A stretch of DNA of 38,131 bases from GCA-020356105 sp041602815 (GTDB taxonomy: Bacteria > Pseudomonadota > Alphaproteobacteria > UBA8366 > JADFVY01): assembly GCA_041602815.1 (NCBI GenBank), contig JBFIFO010000016.1, forward strand, positions 1 to 38,131, given 5' to 3'. The notes below the pieces were generated by a model. The model was not told where the DNA came from. It saw only the letters and a list, made by a program, of their open reading frames with translations, and ran no database searches. Position numbers and translations under genes: made by a program. Shown here one piece after another: positions 8,503 to 17,865 of this stretch. Numbering within the stretch: position 1 is the first letter of the stretch; each line of letters opens with the position of its first letter.

Positions 8503-10118
8503 AATTCGGCGAAACTCCGGTCGAACTGGCTGTCGGCGCGATCCTCGCGCATGGCCTTGCCTGCGCCGGGCGGACCTTCAAGAAGGGGCGCATCCTGTCG
8601 GACGAAGACATTGCGGCGCTGCAGGCGGCCGGGATCGCAACCCTCGTCGCGGCGCGCCTCGAGCGCGGCGATGTGGGCGAGGACGAGGCCGCACACGCGA
8701 TCGGAACGGCGGTCGCGGGGCCGAACCTCACGGTGACCGACGCGTTCACCGGCCGCGTCAACCTGTTTACTGCCGCGCGAGGACTTGCGGTCTACGATTC
8801 CGACCTTCTCAACCGGATCAACCGCCTCGACGAGTCGATCACGATCGCAGCGCTGCCACCCTATGCAATGGTCGAACCGCGCCAGATGGTCGCGACCATC
8901 AAGATCATTCCCTTTGCCGTGCCGGGTAACGTGCTGAAGCGCTGCCTGAAGACGATACGTACGGCCGGTGGCTTGTTTTCCGTGGCTGCGTTCGCGTCGC
9001 GCACGGTTGGCCTCGTGCAAAGCACGCTGCCGGGCACCCGCAGCAAGCTGCTCGACAAGACAGTCGGTGTCATTCGCGACCGGGTCGAGATGCTCGGCGG
9101 CAGATTGCTGGGCGAAACCCGATGCGCGCATACGATCCCGGATGTCGCCCGGGCAATCCGCGCGTGGCGCGACCGCGGGTGCGACACGGTGCTGGTGATG
9201 GGTGCCTCCGCGATCACCGACCGCCGCGACGTGGTCCCGGCGGCCATCGAGGCTGCGGGAGGAACCGTCGACCATTTCGGCATGCCCGTCGATCCCGGCA
9301 ACCTGATGCTGCTCGGCCATGACGGGGATGCTCCCGTCGTCGGGTTGCCGGGTTGCGTCCGCTCGCCGAAGCTCAACGGCTTCGACTGGGTCCTGCAGCG
9401 TCTGGCCGCGGGGCTGGCCGTGACTCCCGGCGATGTCATGGCAATGGGCGCCGGTGGCCTGCTGACGGAAATTCCCACCCGCCCCCTGCCTCGCGCCGTA
9501 GCCTGCGCACCCGCCCCACCTCCGCGCGCAAAGGGGGTCGGCGCCGTCGTTCTCGCCGCCGGTCAGTCGCGCCGCATGGGCATGGTCAACAAGCTCCTGG
9601 CGGAGGTCGGCGGCAAGCCGATGATCGTGCGGGCGGTCGAGGCGGTGCTCGCGTCACGGGCGCATCCGGTCGTCGTCGTGGTCGGCCACGAGGCGAACCG
9701 GATCCGCTCCGCGCTGGCCGGGCGCGACGTCCAGTTCGTCGATAATCCGGAATATGCGGACGGCATCAGCACGTCTCTGCGACGTGGCTTGCAGGCCCTG
9801 CCCGACGGTATCGACGGGGCGCTGATCTGCCTCGGCGACATGCCGCGCGTTTCGACCGAACAGGTCGACCGGCTGATCGCCGCGTTCAACCCGGTCGAAG
9901 GCCGGGCGATCTGCGTTCCCACTGTGCATGGCAAGCGCGGCAACCCGGTGTTGTTCGCGCGTCGGTTCTTCGCGGAGATGGCGACGGTCACGGGAGATGT
10001 TGGCGCCCGCCACCTGATCGGCGAGTCGGCCGACGTGGTGTGCGAGGTCGAGATGTCGGGCGATGGTGTGCTGCTGGACGTCGACACGCCGCAGACCCTC
10101 GCCCAAATCCGCGAATGA
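8499..10118 (+). CDS. Molybdopterin-binding domain fused to MocA-like molybdenum cofactor cytidylyltransferase
   Basis: The protein has 539 residues in two parts. Residues 1 to about 335 resemble the molybdopterin-binding (MoeA/MogA-like) region, with VMGASAITDRRD at 234-245, PVDPGN, VVGLPGC, and the GAGGLLTEIPTRPLPR tail. Residues from about 346 form a GT-A nucleotidyltransferase with LAAGQSRRMG (352-361), the substrate lysine in NKLL (Asn364, Lys365), and GDMP (446-449). Such fusions probably convert Mo-molybdopterin to the cytosine dinucleotide form used by CO dehydrogenase and related hydroxylases. The nucleotide preference (CTP over GTP) is inferred from context. The ATG overlaps the upstream stop as ATGA, and the next gene overlaps in the same way. 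Confidence 0.88.
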   Translation: MKFGETPVELAVGAILAHGLACAGRTFKKGRILSDEDIAALQAAGIATLVAARLERGDVGEDEAAHAIGTAVAGPNLTVTDAFTGRVNLFTAARGLAVYDSDLLNRINRLDESITIAALPPYAMVEPRQMVATIKIIPFAVPGNVLKRCLKTIRTAGGLFSVAAFASRTVGLVQSTLPGTRSKLLDKTVGVIRDRVEMLGGRLLGETRCAHTIPDVARAIRAWRDRGCDTVLVMGASAITDRRDVVPAAIEAAGGTVDHFGMPVDPGNLMLLGHDGDAPVVGLPGCVRSPKLNGFDWVLQRLAAGLAVTPGDVMAMGAGGLLTEIPTRPLPRAVACAPAPPPRAKGVGAVVLAAGQSRRMGMVNKLLAEVGGKPMIVRAVEAVLASRAHPVVVVVGHEANRIRSALAGRDVQFVDNPEYADGISTSLRRGLQALPDGIDGALICLGDMPRVSTEQVDRLIAAFNPVEGRAICVPTVHGKRGNPVLFARRFFAEMATVTGDVGARHLIGESADVVCEVEMSGDGVLLDVDTPQTLAQIRE

Positions 10119-10558
10119 GCTGCGCAATGAGCACAGCCCGGAATCGTGAGGCGGTCCTCGCCCGCGCACATGACGCCACGGGCGCAGGCGAACTGGACAA
10201 TCCCGATGCCCGCGTGGTCGTCGACAACCCGGTCTGCGGCGACCGCGTGACGCTCGAAATTCGCTGCGCCGGCGGCAGGGTCACGGACGTCGCCCATAAT
10301 GTCCGCGGCTGCGTGTTGAGCCAGGCGTCCGCGGCCATCATCGGCAGCCATGCTCCGGGCTGCAGCCGCGCCGAAATCGAGGCGGTTTGCGCCGCGGTGG
10401 CGGCGATGCTCGCGGGGTCCGGCGAGATGCCCGGCGACCGGTGGGCGGAGCTCGCCATGTTCGCGCCGGTCGCCGCCCACCGCAACCGGCACCACTGTGT
10501 GCTGCTGCCGTTCACCGCCTTGCGACGGGCGCTCGACGCGGCCTGCGCCGGGCAATAG
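10115..10558 (+). CDS. SufU/IscU-like Fe-S cluster scaffold, last gene of the cox accessory operon
   Basis: From the ATG at 10115, which overlaps the preceding stop, the protein has 147 residues. It has the NifU_N/SufU pattern NPVCGD (Cys41, Asp43), RGCVLSQAS (Cys66) and HHCVLLPF (Cys128). These are the three cysteines and the aspartate expected of a SufU-type metal or cluster site, and the numbering happens to agree with what I recall for B. subtilis SufU. A second possible start is ATG 10127. The family hosts nascent Fe-S clusters or, in SufU, accepts sulfur from a cysteine desulfurase through zinc. In this operon it may supply the Fe-S subunit or the sulfur of a molybdenum hydroxylase; that role is inferred from position. 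Confidence 0.8.
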   Translation: MSCAMSTARNREAVLARAHDATGAGELDNPDARVVVDNPVCGDRVTLEIRCAGGRVTDVAHNVRGCVLSQASAAIIGSHAPGCSRAEIEAVCAAVAAMLAGSGEMPGDRWAELAMFAPVAAHRNRHHCVLLPFTALRRALDAACAGQ

Positions 10559-10619
10559 ATTCGTCTGGAATCCGATTCGCATCGACCCGCCAGATACGGG
10601 CCGTGCCAGGAGTGTCGTC

Positions 10620-12161
10620 ATGAGCGGAACGCATCCCAACATCCTGCTGGTCATGGCCGACCAGATGGCGGCGCCGGCCCTCCCCGTCTATGGGCACCCG
10701 CTGGTCGAGGCGCCCAATATCGAGCGCCTGGCGTCGGACGGCGTCGTCTTCGAGAACGCCTACTGCAATTCTCCGCTGTGCGCGCCGTCGCGCTTCTCCA
10801 TGCTGTCGGGACGGCTGGCCACGCGGATCGGGGCCTACGACAATGCCGCCGAGTTTCCCTCCGCCGTGCCGACGATGGCGCATTACCTGCGGCTGGCGGG
10901 CTACCGGACCTGTACGGCCGGCAAGATGCACTTCATCGGCGCCGATCAGCAGCATGGGTTCGAGGAGCGGTTGACCACCGATATATACCCGGCCGACTTC
11001 GGCTGGACCCCGGACTGGCAGCGGCCCGGCGAGCGGCTCGAATGGTTTCACAACCTCGTCAACGTCATCGCGGCGGGACCGTCCGCTCGGACCCTCCAGA
11101 TCGATTTCGACGACGAGGTCGGGTTCCGCTCGCAACGTTGGCTCTACGACCGTGCAAGGGATGCCGACGAGCGGCCGTTTTTCCTGCTCGTCAGCTTCAC
11201 GCACCCGCACGACCCCTACAACATCCCGCGGCAATACTGGGATCGCTACGACCACGCGGCCATCGACCTGCCGGCCGTGCCGCCGATCGCTCCCGAGGAC
11301 CGGGATCCGCACAGCCGGCGCCTCTACGACAACTACGACCGGGCAGAATTCGACATCACCGATGACCACGTCCGCAATGCGCGACATGCCTATTACGGCG
11401 CGATCTCGTATGTGGACGCCCGGATCGGCGAACTGCTGCGCACCCTGGACGAGACCGGGCAGCGCGACGACACGATCGTCGTCATGACTTCCGATCACGG
11501 CGACATGCTCGGCGAGCGCGGCATGTGGTTCAAGATGACATTCTTCGAATGGGCCAGCCGCATTCCGCTGATCTTCCATGCACCTGGCCGTATCGCACCG
11601 GCACGCCGCACCCAGAACGTCGCCCTCCTCGACCTGCTGCCGACCCTTCTCGAGCTGGCCGGCACGGCGGTGCCGGAAACGGCCGAACTCGATGGCCGCA
11701 GCCTCGTGCCGCTTATTCAAGGTTCCGTTCCGGACTGGCCGGACACCGTGCTCGGCGAGTATTGTGCCGAGGGGTCCGTGGCGCCGCTTTTCATGGTGCG
11801 ACGGGGCCGCTACAAATACGTTTCCTGCCCCGCCGACCCGGCGCAGCTGTTCGATCTCGTCGCCGATCCCCAGGAGCTGGCCAACATTGCCGGCGCGACG
11901 GAGCACGCCGAAGCGGAACAGGCGCTCGCCGACATCGTACACGCCACCTGGGATGCCGAACGGCTGTATCGCGACGTCGTCGCGAGCCAGTGGCGCCGAC
12001 GTCTGGTCTTCCAGGCCCTGATGAGCGGCGAGCGCACCCTGTGGGACTACGAGCCGCAGCACGACGAGGCGCGCGGCTATATTCGCAATATCGCGGGTCT
12101 TTATGAGAAGGAGGCCCGCGCGTTCCTGCCGCCCAGGAAGCCGATGGACACGGATCGCTAA
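10620..12161 (+). CDS. betC: Choline-sulfatase
   Basis: The protein has 513 residues. It has the sulfatase signature LCAPSRFSMLSGR, in which Cys54 would become formylglycine; Cys54 is also the position I recall for the Sinorhizobium enzyme. Other active-site features visible are Asp14 in MADQ, Arg58, Lys102 and His104 in GKMHF, and Asp292-His293 in SDHGD. The C-terminal end carries the choline-sulfatase-specific segment (VASQWRRRLVFQALM, then TLWDYEPQHDEA). It hydrolyses choline-O-sulfate to choline and sulfate in the cytoplasm, feeding glycine betaine synthesis. No betA, betB or transporter is beside it. It lies 61 bases after the Fe-S scaffold gene and overlaps the convergent hydrolase gene by four bases. 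Confidence 0.93.
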   Translation: MSGTHPNILLVMADQMAAPALPVYGHPLVEAPNIERLASDGVVFENAYCNSPLCAPSRFSMLSGRLATRIGAYDNAAEFPSAVPTMAHYLRLAGYRTCTAGKMHFIGADQQHGFEERLTTDIYPADFGWTPDWQRPGERLEWFHNLVNVIAAGPSARTLQIDFDDEVGFRSQRWLYDRARDADERPFFLLVSFTHPHDPYNIPRQYWDRYDHAAIDLPAVPPIAPEDRDPHSRRLYDNYDRAEFDITDDHVRNARHAYYGAISYVDARIGELLRTLDETGQRDDTIVVMTSDHGDMLGERGMWFKMTFFEWASRIPLIFHAPGRIAPARRTQNVALLDLLPTLLELAGTAVPETAELDGRSLVPLIQGSVPDWPDTVLGEYCAEGSVAPLFMVRRGRYKYVSCPADPAQLFDLVADPQELANIAGATEHAEAEQALADIVHATWDAERLYRDVVASQWRRRLVFQALMSGERTLWDYEPQHDEARGYIRNIAGLYEKEARAFLPPRKPMDTDR

Positions 12162-12997
12162 CCGGCCGATCCGCGGCCGACACGCCGCTCGAGAAAATTC
12201 AGCACCAGCCGACCGGCGCCGAGCCGGTAGAGATTGCCGTGTGTGCCACCGGGTATGAAGTGGCCCTCCTTCGGATCCGGTGCGGCCTCGTAGAGCTTGC
12301 GCGCGAACTTGACCGGGATCAGCGTATCGGCCTGGCCATGTATTATCATGATCGGCGCACGCACCTTGCCGATGCGCGCCTCGGACTCGAAGTTGTCGAG
12401 TACCAGCCAGCGGACCGGAAACATCCAGTACCTGTCCTGCGCCAGGTCGGTGATGCTGCTGAAGGGCATATCGAGGATCACGCCTCCAACGCTGAATTCG
12501 GCGGCCATGGCCACGGCGACGCCAGTGCCCAGAGACTCCCCGTAGACGACGATGCGATTCTCCGGCACACCCCGCCGGCGAAGAAATTCGATCGCGGCCC
12601 GGCCATCGGCCAGCAACCCCTGCTCGCTCGGCATTCCCCCGGCGCCGGCGTTGTAGCGATAGCCGGCCAGCATTACGCCGTAGCCGGCATCGAGGAGCAT
12701 GCGGGCGCGGCGCGCATGGAAATGCACGGCTCCGGCGTTGCCATGGAACAGCAGGACGACCGGTCGCCCCTTTACGGGCGGTGGGGCATACCAGGCGAGC
12801 GGCCGGAACCCATCCGCGGTATCGACCCGCACCACCTGCATTTCGGGCGCCGCGGTGCGGGCCGGATCGACGGTCTGCTGCTTCGGATGGTACATGATGT
12901 CACGCTGAAAGATGAACAGCGCGCCGAGAAGAAGCAGATAGACCGCCAACGCAGTCAACAGCAGCGCAGCTGCGACCTTCTTCAGAATACGGATCAT
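12158..12997 (-). CDS. Membrane-anchored alpha/beta hydrolase, BEM46/YfhR-like (copy 3 of 3)
   Basis: The protein has 279 residues. One N-terminal hydrophobic segment (about 8-30) is followed by QRDIMYHP, then the alpha/beta-hydrolase fold with oxyanion motif HGNAG (85-89), nucleophile elbow GESLG (Ser155), Asp224 in HGQAD, and His253 in GGTHGNLY. This matches the BEM46/ABHD13/YfhR group of serine hydrolases, whose natural substrates are mostly unknown. It is the promoter-distal gene of three neighbouring paralogues. The start ATG overlaps the stop of the preceding copy, so the two are translationally coupled. Its 3' end overlaps betC by four bases on the opposite strand. Confidence 0.88.
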   Translation of the reverse strand: MIRILKKVAAALLLTALAVYLLLLGALFIFQRDIMYHPKQQTVDPARTAAPEMQVVRVDTADGFRPLAWYAPPPVKGRPVVLLFHGNAGAVHFHARRARMLLDAGYGVMLAGYRYNAGAGGMPSEQGLLADGRAAIEFLRRRGVPENRIVVYGESLGTGVAVAMAAEFSVGGVILDMPFSSITDLAQDRYWMFPVRWLVLDNFESEARIGKVRAPIMIIHGQADTLIPVKFARKLYEAAPDPKEGHFIPGGTHGNLYRLGAGRLVLNFLERRVGRGSAG

Positions 12998-13854
12998 GGC
13001 TGCGGCTCCTTGCCGAGACGTGGGCCGACATGCCGTTCGAGAAAGTCGAGCACGATTTTGCCGGCGCCGAGGCTGTAGAGGCCGCCGTGCCGGCCGCCGG
13101 GGACGAAATGGCCCTCCTTCGGCTCGGGCGCCGCAGCGAACAATGCGCGGGCGAACTTGACCGGGATCAGCCGGTCGTCCTCGCCATGGAAAATGAGCAG
13201 GGGCGCACGAATCCGGCCGATCCGGGACAGCGAATCAAAGGTGTCGCGCACCAGCCAGCGCGCCGGGAAGTACCAGTAGTGGTCCTGCGCCACGTCGGCA
13301 ATGCTGGTGAACGGCATCGCCAGTATGACCGCCGCGACCGGCTGGTCGGCGGCAATGGCGACGGCGACGCCGGTACCCATCGATTCGCCGTATAGAACGA
13401 TCCGCTCGTTTGGAACGCCCTGCGCGCGAACGAAGTCGACAGCGGCAAGGCCGTCGGCGATCAACCCCTTCTCGCTGGGTTCGCCTCCGGCTCCGGCGTT
13501 ATAGCGGTATCCCGCCAGCAACACGCCGTAGCCGGCGTCGATCAACAGCTTGGCCTGCGGCGCGCGCGACGCCACCGTGCCGCCATTGCCGTGGAAATAG
13601 ACAATCACCGCGCTGTCGCGGTCGGGCGGTGGGGCCCACCACGCGAGGGGACGCGGGCCGTCCAGGGTGCCGATGCGCAGCGCCGCCATCTCGGGCACAA
13701 TGGAAACCGCGGGATCGGGCACAATCGGGTTCGGGTGGTATTGGATATCGCGCTGATAGGTGTAGAGCATGGCAAGGCCGGCGAGGTAGAGCGCGACCCC
13801 GACTCCGATGAGGCTTGCCGCGATACGCTTGACCCAACTCGCCATTCCGGCCAT
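12994..13854 (-). CDS. Membrane-anchored alpha/beta hydrolase, BEM46/YfhR-like (copy 2 of 3)
   Basis: The protein has 286 residues and the same plan as its neighbours. A hydrophobic anchor spans about 10-32, then come YQRDIQYHP, FHGNGG (87-92), GESMG with nucleophile Ser158, HGEDD with Asp227, and GGRHGGLY with His256. The catalytic triad is complete. It is clearly closest to copy 3 (shared blocks AGYRYNAGAGG, YGES.GTGVAVA, IPVKFAR and KEGHF.PGG). I chose the first ATG, which has GGAG nine bases upstream; a second ATG follows three codons later. The gene starts six bases after the stop of copy 1. Confidence 0.88.
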   Translation of the reverse strand: MAGMASWVKRIAASLIGVGVALYLAGLAMLYTYQRDIQYHPNPIVPDPAVSIVPEMAALRIGTLDGPRPLAWWAPPPDRDSAVIVYFHGNGGTVASRAPQAKLLIDAGYGVLLAGYRYNAGAGGEPSEKGLIADGLAAVDFVRAQGVPNERIVLYGESMGTGVAVAIAADQPVAAVILAMPFTSIADVAQDHYWYFPARWLVRDTFDSLSRIGRIRAPLLIFHGEDDRLIPVKFARALFAAAPEPKEGHFVPGGRHGGLYSLGAGKIVLDFLERHVGPRLGKEPQP

Positions 13855-13860
13855 CAGCGC

Positions 13861-14676
13861 TCACTCCGCCGCTGCGGCGGCGGCGCGCCGTTCCAGAAAA
13901 TCGACCACAAGATCGCCGGCACCGAAATCGTACAGATCCGTGTGGCCGCCGCCGGACAGGAAATGAGCCTCCGTCGGCACAGGCGCAGCCTCGAGGAGGC
14001 GGCGGGCGAAACGGACGGGGATCGTGATGTCCGCTTCGCCGTGGAACATCAGGATCGGCGCCCGTACCCGGCCGATCCGGACCATCGAATCGTAGCGGTC
14101 CCGGATCAGCCACTTCGCGGGCACATACCAGTAGTGGGCCTGCGCCACCTCGGCGATGCTGCTGTACGGCGTCTCCAGGATCAGCCCGCCCACGTCGTTA
14201 TCCGCCGCCAACGCCACGGCGATGCCTGAGCCCAGCGACTCGCCGTACAGCACGAGCTGGCTGATCGCGTAGCCCCGGTCAATCACATTTCCGATTGCCG
14301 TCTGTCCGTCGGCGAGCAACGCCGGCTCGCTCGGCACACCGCCGGCACCCGCGTTGTACCTGTAGCCCGCCAGCAGCACGCCGAACCCGGCATCGATCAG
14401 CCTTCGCGCCTTGTAGCCTCGTTCGCCGATATGGCCCGCATTGCCGTGAAAATAGACGACGACGGGCCGGCCTCGCTCGCGCGGCGGGTGCCACCAGGAG
14501 AGGATCTCGATCCCCTCGCCGACCGGAATGCGCACCGCCGACATCTCGGCCACGCCGTGGTCACGCGGCTCGGGCACTGTCTCGTCGCGACGGTACAGCA
14601 GCATGCGCTGGCCCAGGTACAGGACCGTGACCAGCGTCACGTAGCCGGCCGCGGCCAAAGCCAGGAATGTCGTCAC
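13861..14676 (-). CDS. Membrane-anchored alpha/beta hydrolase, BEM46/YfhR-like (copy 1 of 3)
   Basis: The protein has 271 residues with an N-terminal hydrophobic segment (about 3-22), then FHGNAG (76-81), GESLG with Ser147, HGEAD with Asp216, and GGGHTDLY with His245. The start is GTG, preceded by a GGGAAGAGAA stretch. It is the first gene of the three-hydrolase unit and the most diverged copy: it lacks the QRDI.YHP block after the anchor and carries QRMLLYRRD instead. The gene lies 51 bases after the RND pump stop on the same strand and could be transcribed with it. Confidence 0.87.
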   Translation of the reverse strand: MTTFLALAAAGYVTLVTVLYLGQRMLLYRRDETVPEPRDHGVAEMSAVRIPVGEGIEILSWWHPPRERGRPVVVYFHGNAGHIGERGYKARRLIDAGFGVLLAGYRYNAGAGGVPSEPALLADGQTAIGNVIDRGYAISQLVLYGESLGSGIAVALAADNDVGGLILETPYSSIAEVAQAHYWYVPAKWLIRDRYDSMVRIGRVRAPILMFHGEADITIPVRFARRLLEAAPVPTEAHFLSGGGHTDLYDFGAGDLVVDFLERRAAAAAAE

Positions 14677-14727
14677 GGCGTTCTCTTCCCGATGCCTGTC
14701 TTGGGTCTCTTTACGGTCGTGCGGCCA

Positions 14728-17700
14728 TTATGACGTGGTCAGGTTAACGTCCGGTTCAACCGCCGGCGCGGCCGCGCGTTCGCGCGCGACCGTCGTCACG
14801 CCGAAATCGTGCAGTATTGCGTAAAGCGCCGGCACGACGATCAGGACGAGCACGGTCGCCGTGAACAGGCCGAACGCCAGGCTGGTCACGAGTGGTACAA
14901 CGATCTGAGCCTGGAGACTGCGCTCCAGCAGCATCGGCAGCAGCCCGAGCACCGTCGTCAGCGACGTCAGCAACACCGGGCGGAAGCGGACCAGCACGGC
15001 CCTGCGGGCGGCGTCCTCGACCGTCGCGCCGTCGACGGCCCGACGCTTGATGAAATCGACCAGGAGGATGGCGTTGTTGACGACCACACCGGACAGCGCC
15101 GCGAACCCCACCATGCTGGGCATCGACAGGTCGAGTCCCATGAACAGATGGCCCCAAACCACGCCGATCAGCGAAAGCGGAATCGCGGCGATGACGATCA
15201 GCGATTCAACATAGCTGCGAAACAGGAAGCTGAGTAGCAGGAATATCCCGACGACACCGATGGCGAATGCCCGGCGGACCGACGAGGCGCCCTCCTCGCC
15301 TGTCTTCACCTCGCCTTCGAAAGCGATTGAAACACCGGGGAAGCTGTCGCGAAGACCCGGCAGGAACCGCCGCTCGGTATCGGCCAGAACCTCGGACACA
15401 TTCATTCGTTCGGTGTCGACATCGCCCTGCACGGAAACCGTGCGCTGACGGTCGATGCGGTGGATCCGGGCGAAGCCGCGTCCGCTTTCGACGATTGCAA
15501 CGGCGCCGAGCGGCACCTGGGCGCGGTTGGGCCCCGTCACCAGGAAATAGTCGAGGTCGGCGAGGTTGTCCCGGTCCGCGGCGGACAGCCGGACGTCGAT
15601 CTCATAGGACTCCGGGCCGACCTGGATTTCGCTGACGACTTCGCCGAAATACGCCGCACGCAGTTGCGATGCGATCTGCGAGGCATCGAGGCCAAGGCCC
15701 AGTGCACCTTCACGCAAGCGCAGCCGGATCTCGGGCTTTCCCGGCCGCAGATCATCCGACAGATCGAAGACCGCCGGATAACCGCCGAGCCAGGCCTGCA
15801 ACTCCAACGACGCCGCCTTCAGCTCGCCGAGATCGTTGCCCTTCAACCGGATGTCGATTGGCCGACCGGCGATGCCGATCTGGAATTCGGCAAATTTGAG
15901 GGCGATGACGTCTGGCACCGCCCCCATCGCCGTGCGCCAGGCCTGGATGATTTCGGCAACGCTCGTGTTGCGGCTCTCGGCGGCGAGCAGATCTGCCGTC
16001 ACGGTAGCCAGGTGCGGCCCCGATTCGAACGCATCGCTGTTGACGCCGTATTCGATCCCGACCTGGCGGACGAGCTCTTGCTCGCCCGGCTGCCGGGGCG
16101 TGAAGTCCCGGTTCACCTCCTCCAGCGCCGCAACGAGCCGGCCGACGATGGCCTCGGTGCGGGCAAGCGGGGTACCCTGCGGCAGCAGCAGTCGGGCCTG
16201 CACCACGTCGCCGTCGAGCTTGGGGAACGCCTGGAACTTGAGAATGCCGCCGGCGATCATCGCCACGGACCCGAGCAGGGCGAACAGGATCAGCCCGACG
16301 GCGGCGTACCGCCATTCGACCGCGAGGTGGGCGACACGCCCGGCGACATGCTCTCGCGCCCACGCGACCGCGTTCTCGACATGGAGCCGCAATCCCCGCA
16401 CCTCGCCCTCGCGCGCCAGCGAATGCCGCAGATGATTGGGCAGGATCAGGAATGCCTCGATCATGCTGACGGTCAGCGTCATGATCAGAATGATCGGGAT
16501 GAACTTGAGAACGTTGCCGATGTCGCCCTTCAGGATGGTCAGCGGGCCGAACACACAGATCGTCGTCAGATACGAAGCCAGGACCCCGGGGCCGACCTCG
16601 TGGACCCCGGCGACCGCTGCGTCCAGCGCGGCCTTACCCTCGCGGCGGTGCCGGGCGATGTTCTCCGAGATCACGATGGCATCGTCCATCAAGAGGCCGG
16701 TCGCGATCAGCAACCCGACCAGCGTGATCATGTTGATCGAATAGCCGCCGATGGCCATGACGAACAGCGTGCCGAGAAACGACACGGGAAGTCCCATCGC
16801 GACCCAGAACGCAAACCGCATTCCGAAGAACAGCCACAGGGCGAGCGCAACCAGCACCAGGCCCTGCGCCCCGTTCTTCAGCACCATGTTCAGCCGGTCC
16901 CGCACGACGGTCGAGACATCGCGCGTCAGCCCGAACTGCATGGTCGGCGGCGCCGTCGCACGCTCGCGCTCGAGAAACGCATTGATCGCGTCGACCACGA
17001 CGAGCGTGTCGCCGGACCGCGCCTTGCTGATTTCGAGCAGTGCCGCCCGCTGGCCGCCATAGTAGACCGTCTGCTCGGCAAGCTCGAAGCGGTCCCTGAT
17101 CTCGGCGATCTCGCCAAGGCGGATCTCCGCTCCACTCTCTGCGCCGACCACGATCAAATCGCTGAAATCCGCCGTCCGCCGGCGTTCGTCCGCAAACCGG
17201 ATCAGCACGTCGCGCTCGTCGGTCTCGATGCTGCCGGCCGGCAGGTCGACGCTCTGGCGGCCGATCACGGCGGCGATATCGGAGACGCTGAGCCCGTATT
17301 GCAGCAATGTCCGGGCCGGTATTTCGATGCGGATCTGATGGTCGGAGAACCCGGTAATTTTCACCTGGGTGACCTGCGGGATCCGTTGCAGCCGCTCCTT
17401 CATGTCTTCGGCGTAGGCCTTGAGGTCCGGCTCGGACATCGGACCCGATACCGAGACCGCGGCCACGAAATCATTGCGGCCGAGAAGCTGGATGTTGGCG
17501 CGTTCGGCCCGGTCCGGGAAATCGTCGATCGCCTCGACCTCGCTTTTAACGTCCTCGAGGAAGCGATCGATATCGCCGTCGTGGTCCATCTCGACGACTG
17601 CGGTCGCTATGCCTTCCCGGGCCTCGCAGCGGAGCTCGGCGACGTTGTTGATTCCGTCCACCGCATCCTCGATCCGGCGACAGATCGCGTTTTCGATCTC

Positions 17701-17865
17701 CTCTGCGCTGGCGCCCGGATAGGCGACGCTGACCTGTACGTCGCTGAGCGGCAAGTCGGGGAAGGTTTCGCGCTCGAGCTCCGGCGCCGTTGACAGGCCA
17801 AGCGCCAGGATCCCGATCATCAGCAGGTTAGCCGCCGTCGGATGGCCGGCGAACAGCCGGATCAC
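14728..17865 (-). CDS. RND-family efflux transporter permease (HAE1/AcrB-like)
   Basis: The protein has 1045 residues, the full length for an AcrB-type proton-driven exporter. It opens with the first transmembrane helix (about 10-28) and a large periplasmic loop with the repeated porter-domain pattern (SVAYPGASAEEIE at 46-58). The TM4 motif LLMDDAIVISEN carries the two proton-relay aspartates Asp394 and Asp395. The second half repeats the fold, with GVVVNNAILLVDFI near residue 935. The start codon is GTG, overlapping the stop of the adaptor gene, so the two are coupled. The outer-membrane channel partner is not in the window. Substrate cannot be told from the sequence; drugs, lipids or metabolites are all possible. 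Confidence 0.93.
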   Translation of the reverse strand: MIRLFAGHPTAANLLMIGILALGLSTAPELERETFPDLPLSDVQVSVAYPGASAEEIENAICRRIEDAVDGINNVAELRCEAREGIATAVVEMDHDGDIDRFLEDVKSEVEAIDDFPDRAERANIQLLGRNDFVAAVSVSGPMSEPDLKAYAEDMKERLQRIPQVTQVKITGFSDHQIRIEIPARTLLQYGLSVSDIAAVIGRQSVDLPAGSIETDERDVLIRFADERRRTADFSDLIVVGAESGAEIRLGEIAEIRDRFELAEQTVYYGGQRAALLEISKARSGDTLVVVDAINAFLERERATAPPTMQFGLTRDVSTVVRDRLNMVLKNGAQGLVLVALALWLFFGMRFAFWVAMGLPVSFLGTLFVMAIGGYSINMITLVGLLIATGLLMDDAIVISENIARHRREGKAALDAAVAGVHEVGPGVLASYLTTICVFGPLTILKGDIGNVLKFIPIILIMTLTVSMIEAFLILPNHLRHSLAREGEVRGLRLHVENAVAWAREHVAGRVAHLAVEWRYAAVGLILFALLGSVAMIAGGILKFQAFPKLDGDVVQARLLLPQGTPLARTEAIVGRLVAALEEVNRDFTPRQPGEQELVRQVGIEYGVNSDAFESGPHLATVTADLLAAESRNTSVAEIIQAWRTAMGAVPDVIALKFAEFQIGIAGRPIDIRLKGNDLGELKAASLELQAWLGGYPAVFDLSDDLRPGKPEIRLRLREGALGLGLDASQIASQLRAAYFGEVVSEIQVGPESYEIDVRLSAADRDNLADLDYFLVTGPNRAQVPLGAVAIVESGRGFARIHRIDRQRTVSVQGDVDTERMNVSEVLADTERRFLPGLRDSFPGVSIAFEGEVKTGEEGASSVRRAFAIGVVGIFLLLSFLFRSYVESLIVIAAIPLSLIGVVWGHLFMGLDLSMPSMVGFAALSGVVVNNAILLVDFIKRRAVDGATVEDAARRAVLVRFRPVLLTSLTTVLGLLPMLLERSLQAQIVVPLVTSLAFGLFTATVLVLIVVPALYAILHDFGVTTVARERAAAPAVEPDVNLTTS

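Noticed and set aside
15460..17793. 777-residue plus-strand open frame
   Set aside because: It is antisense to the RND permease, which has full-length family similarity; the frame has the composition of a GC-rich shadow.
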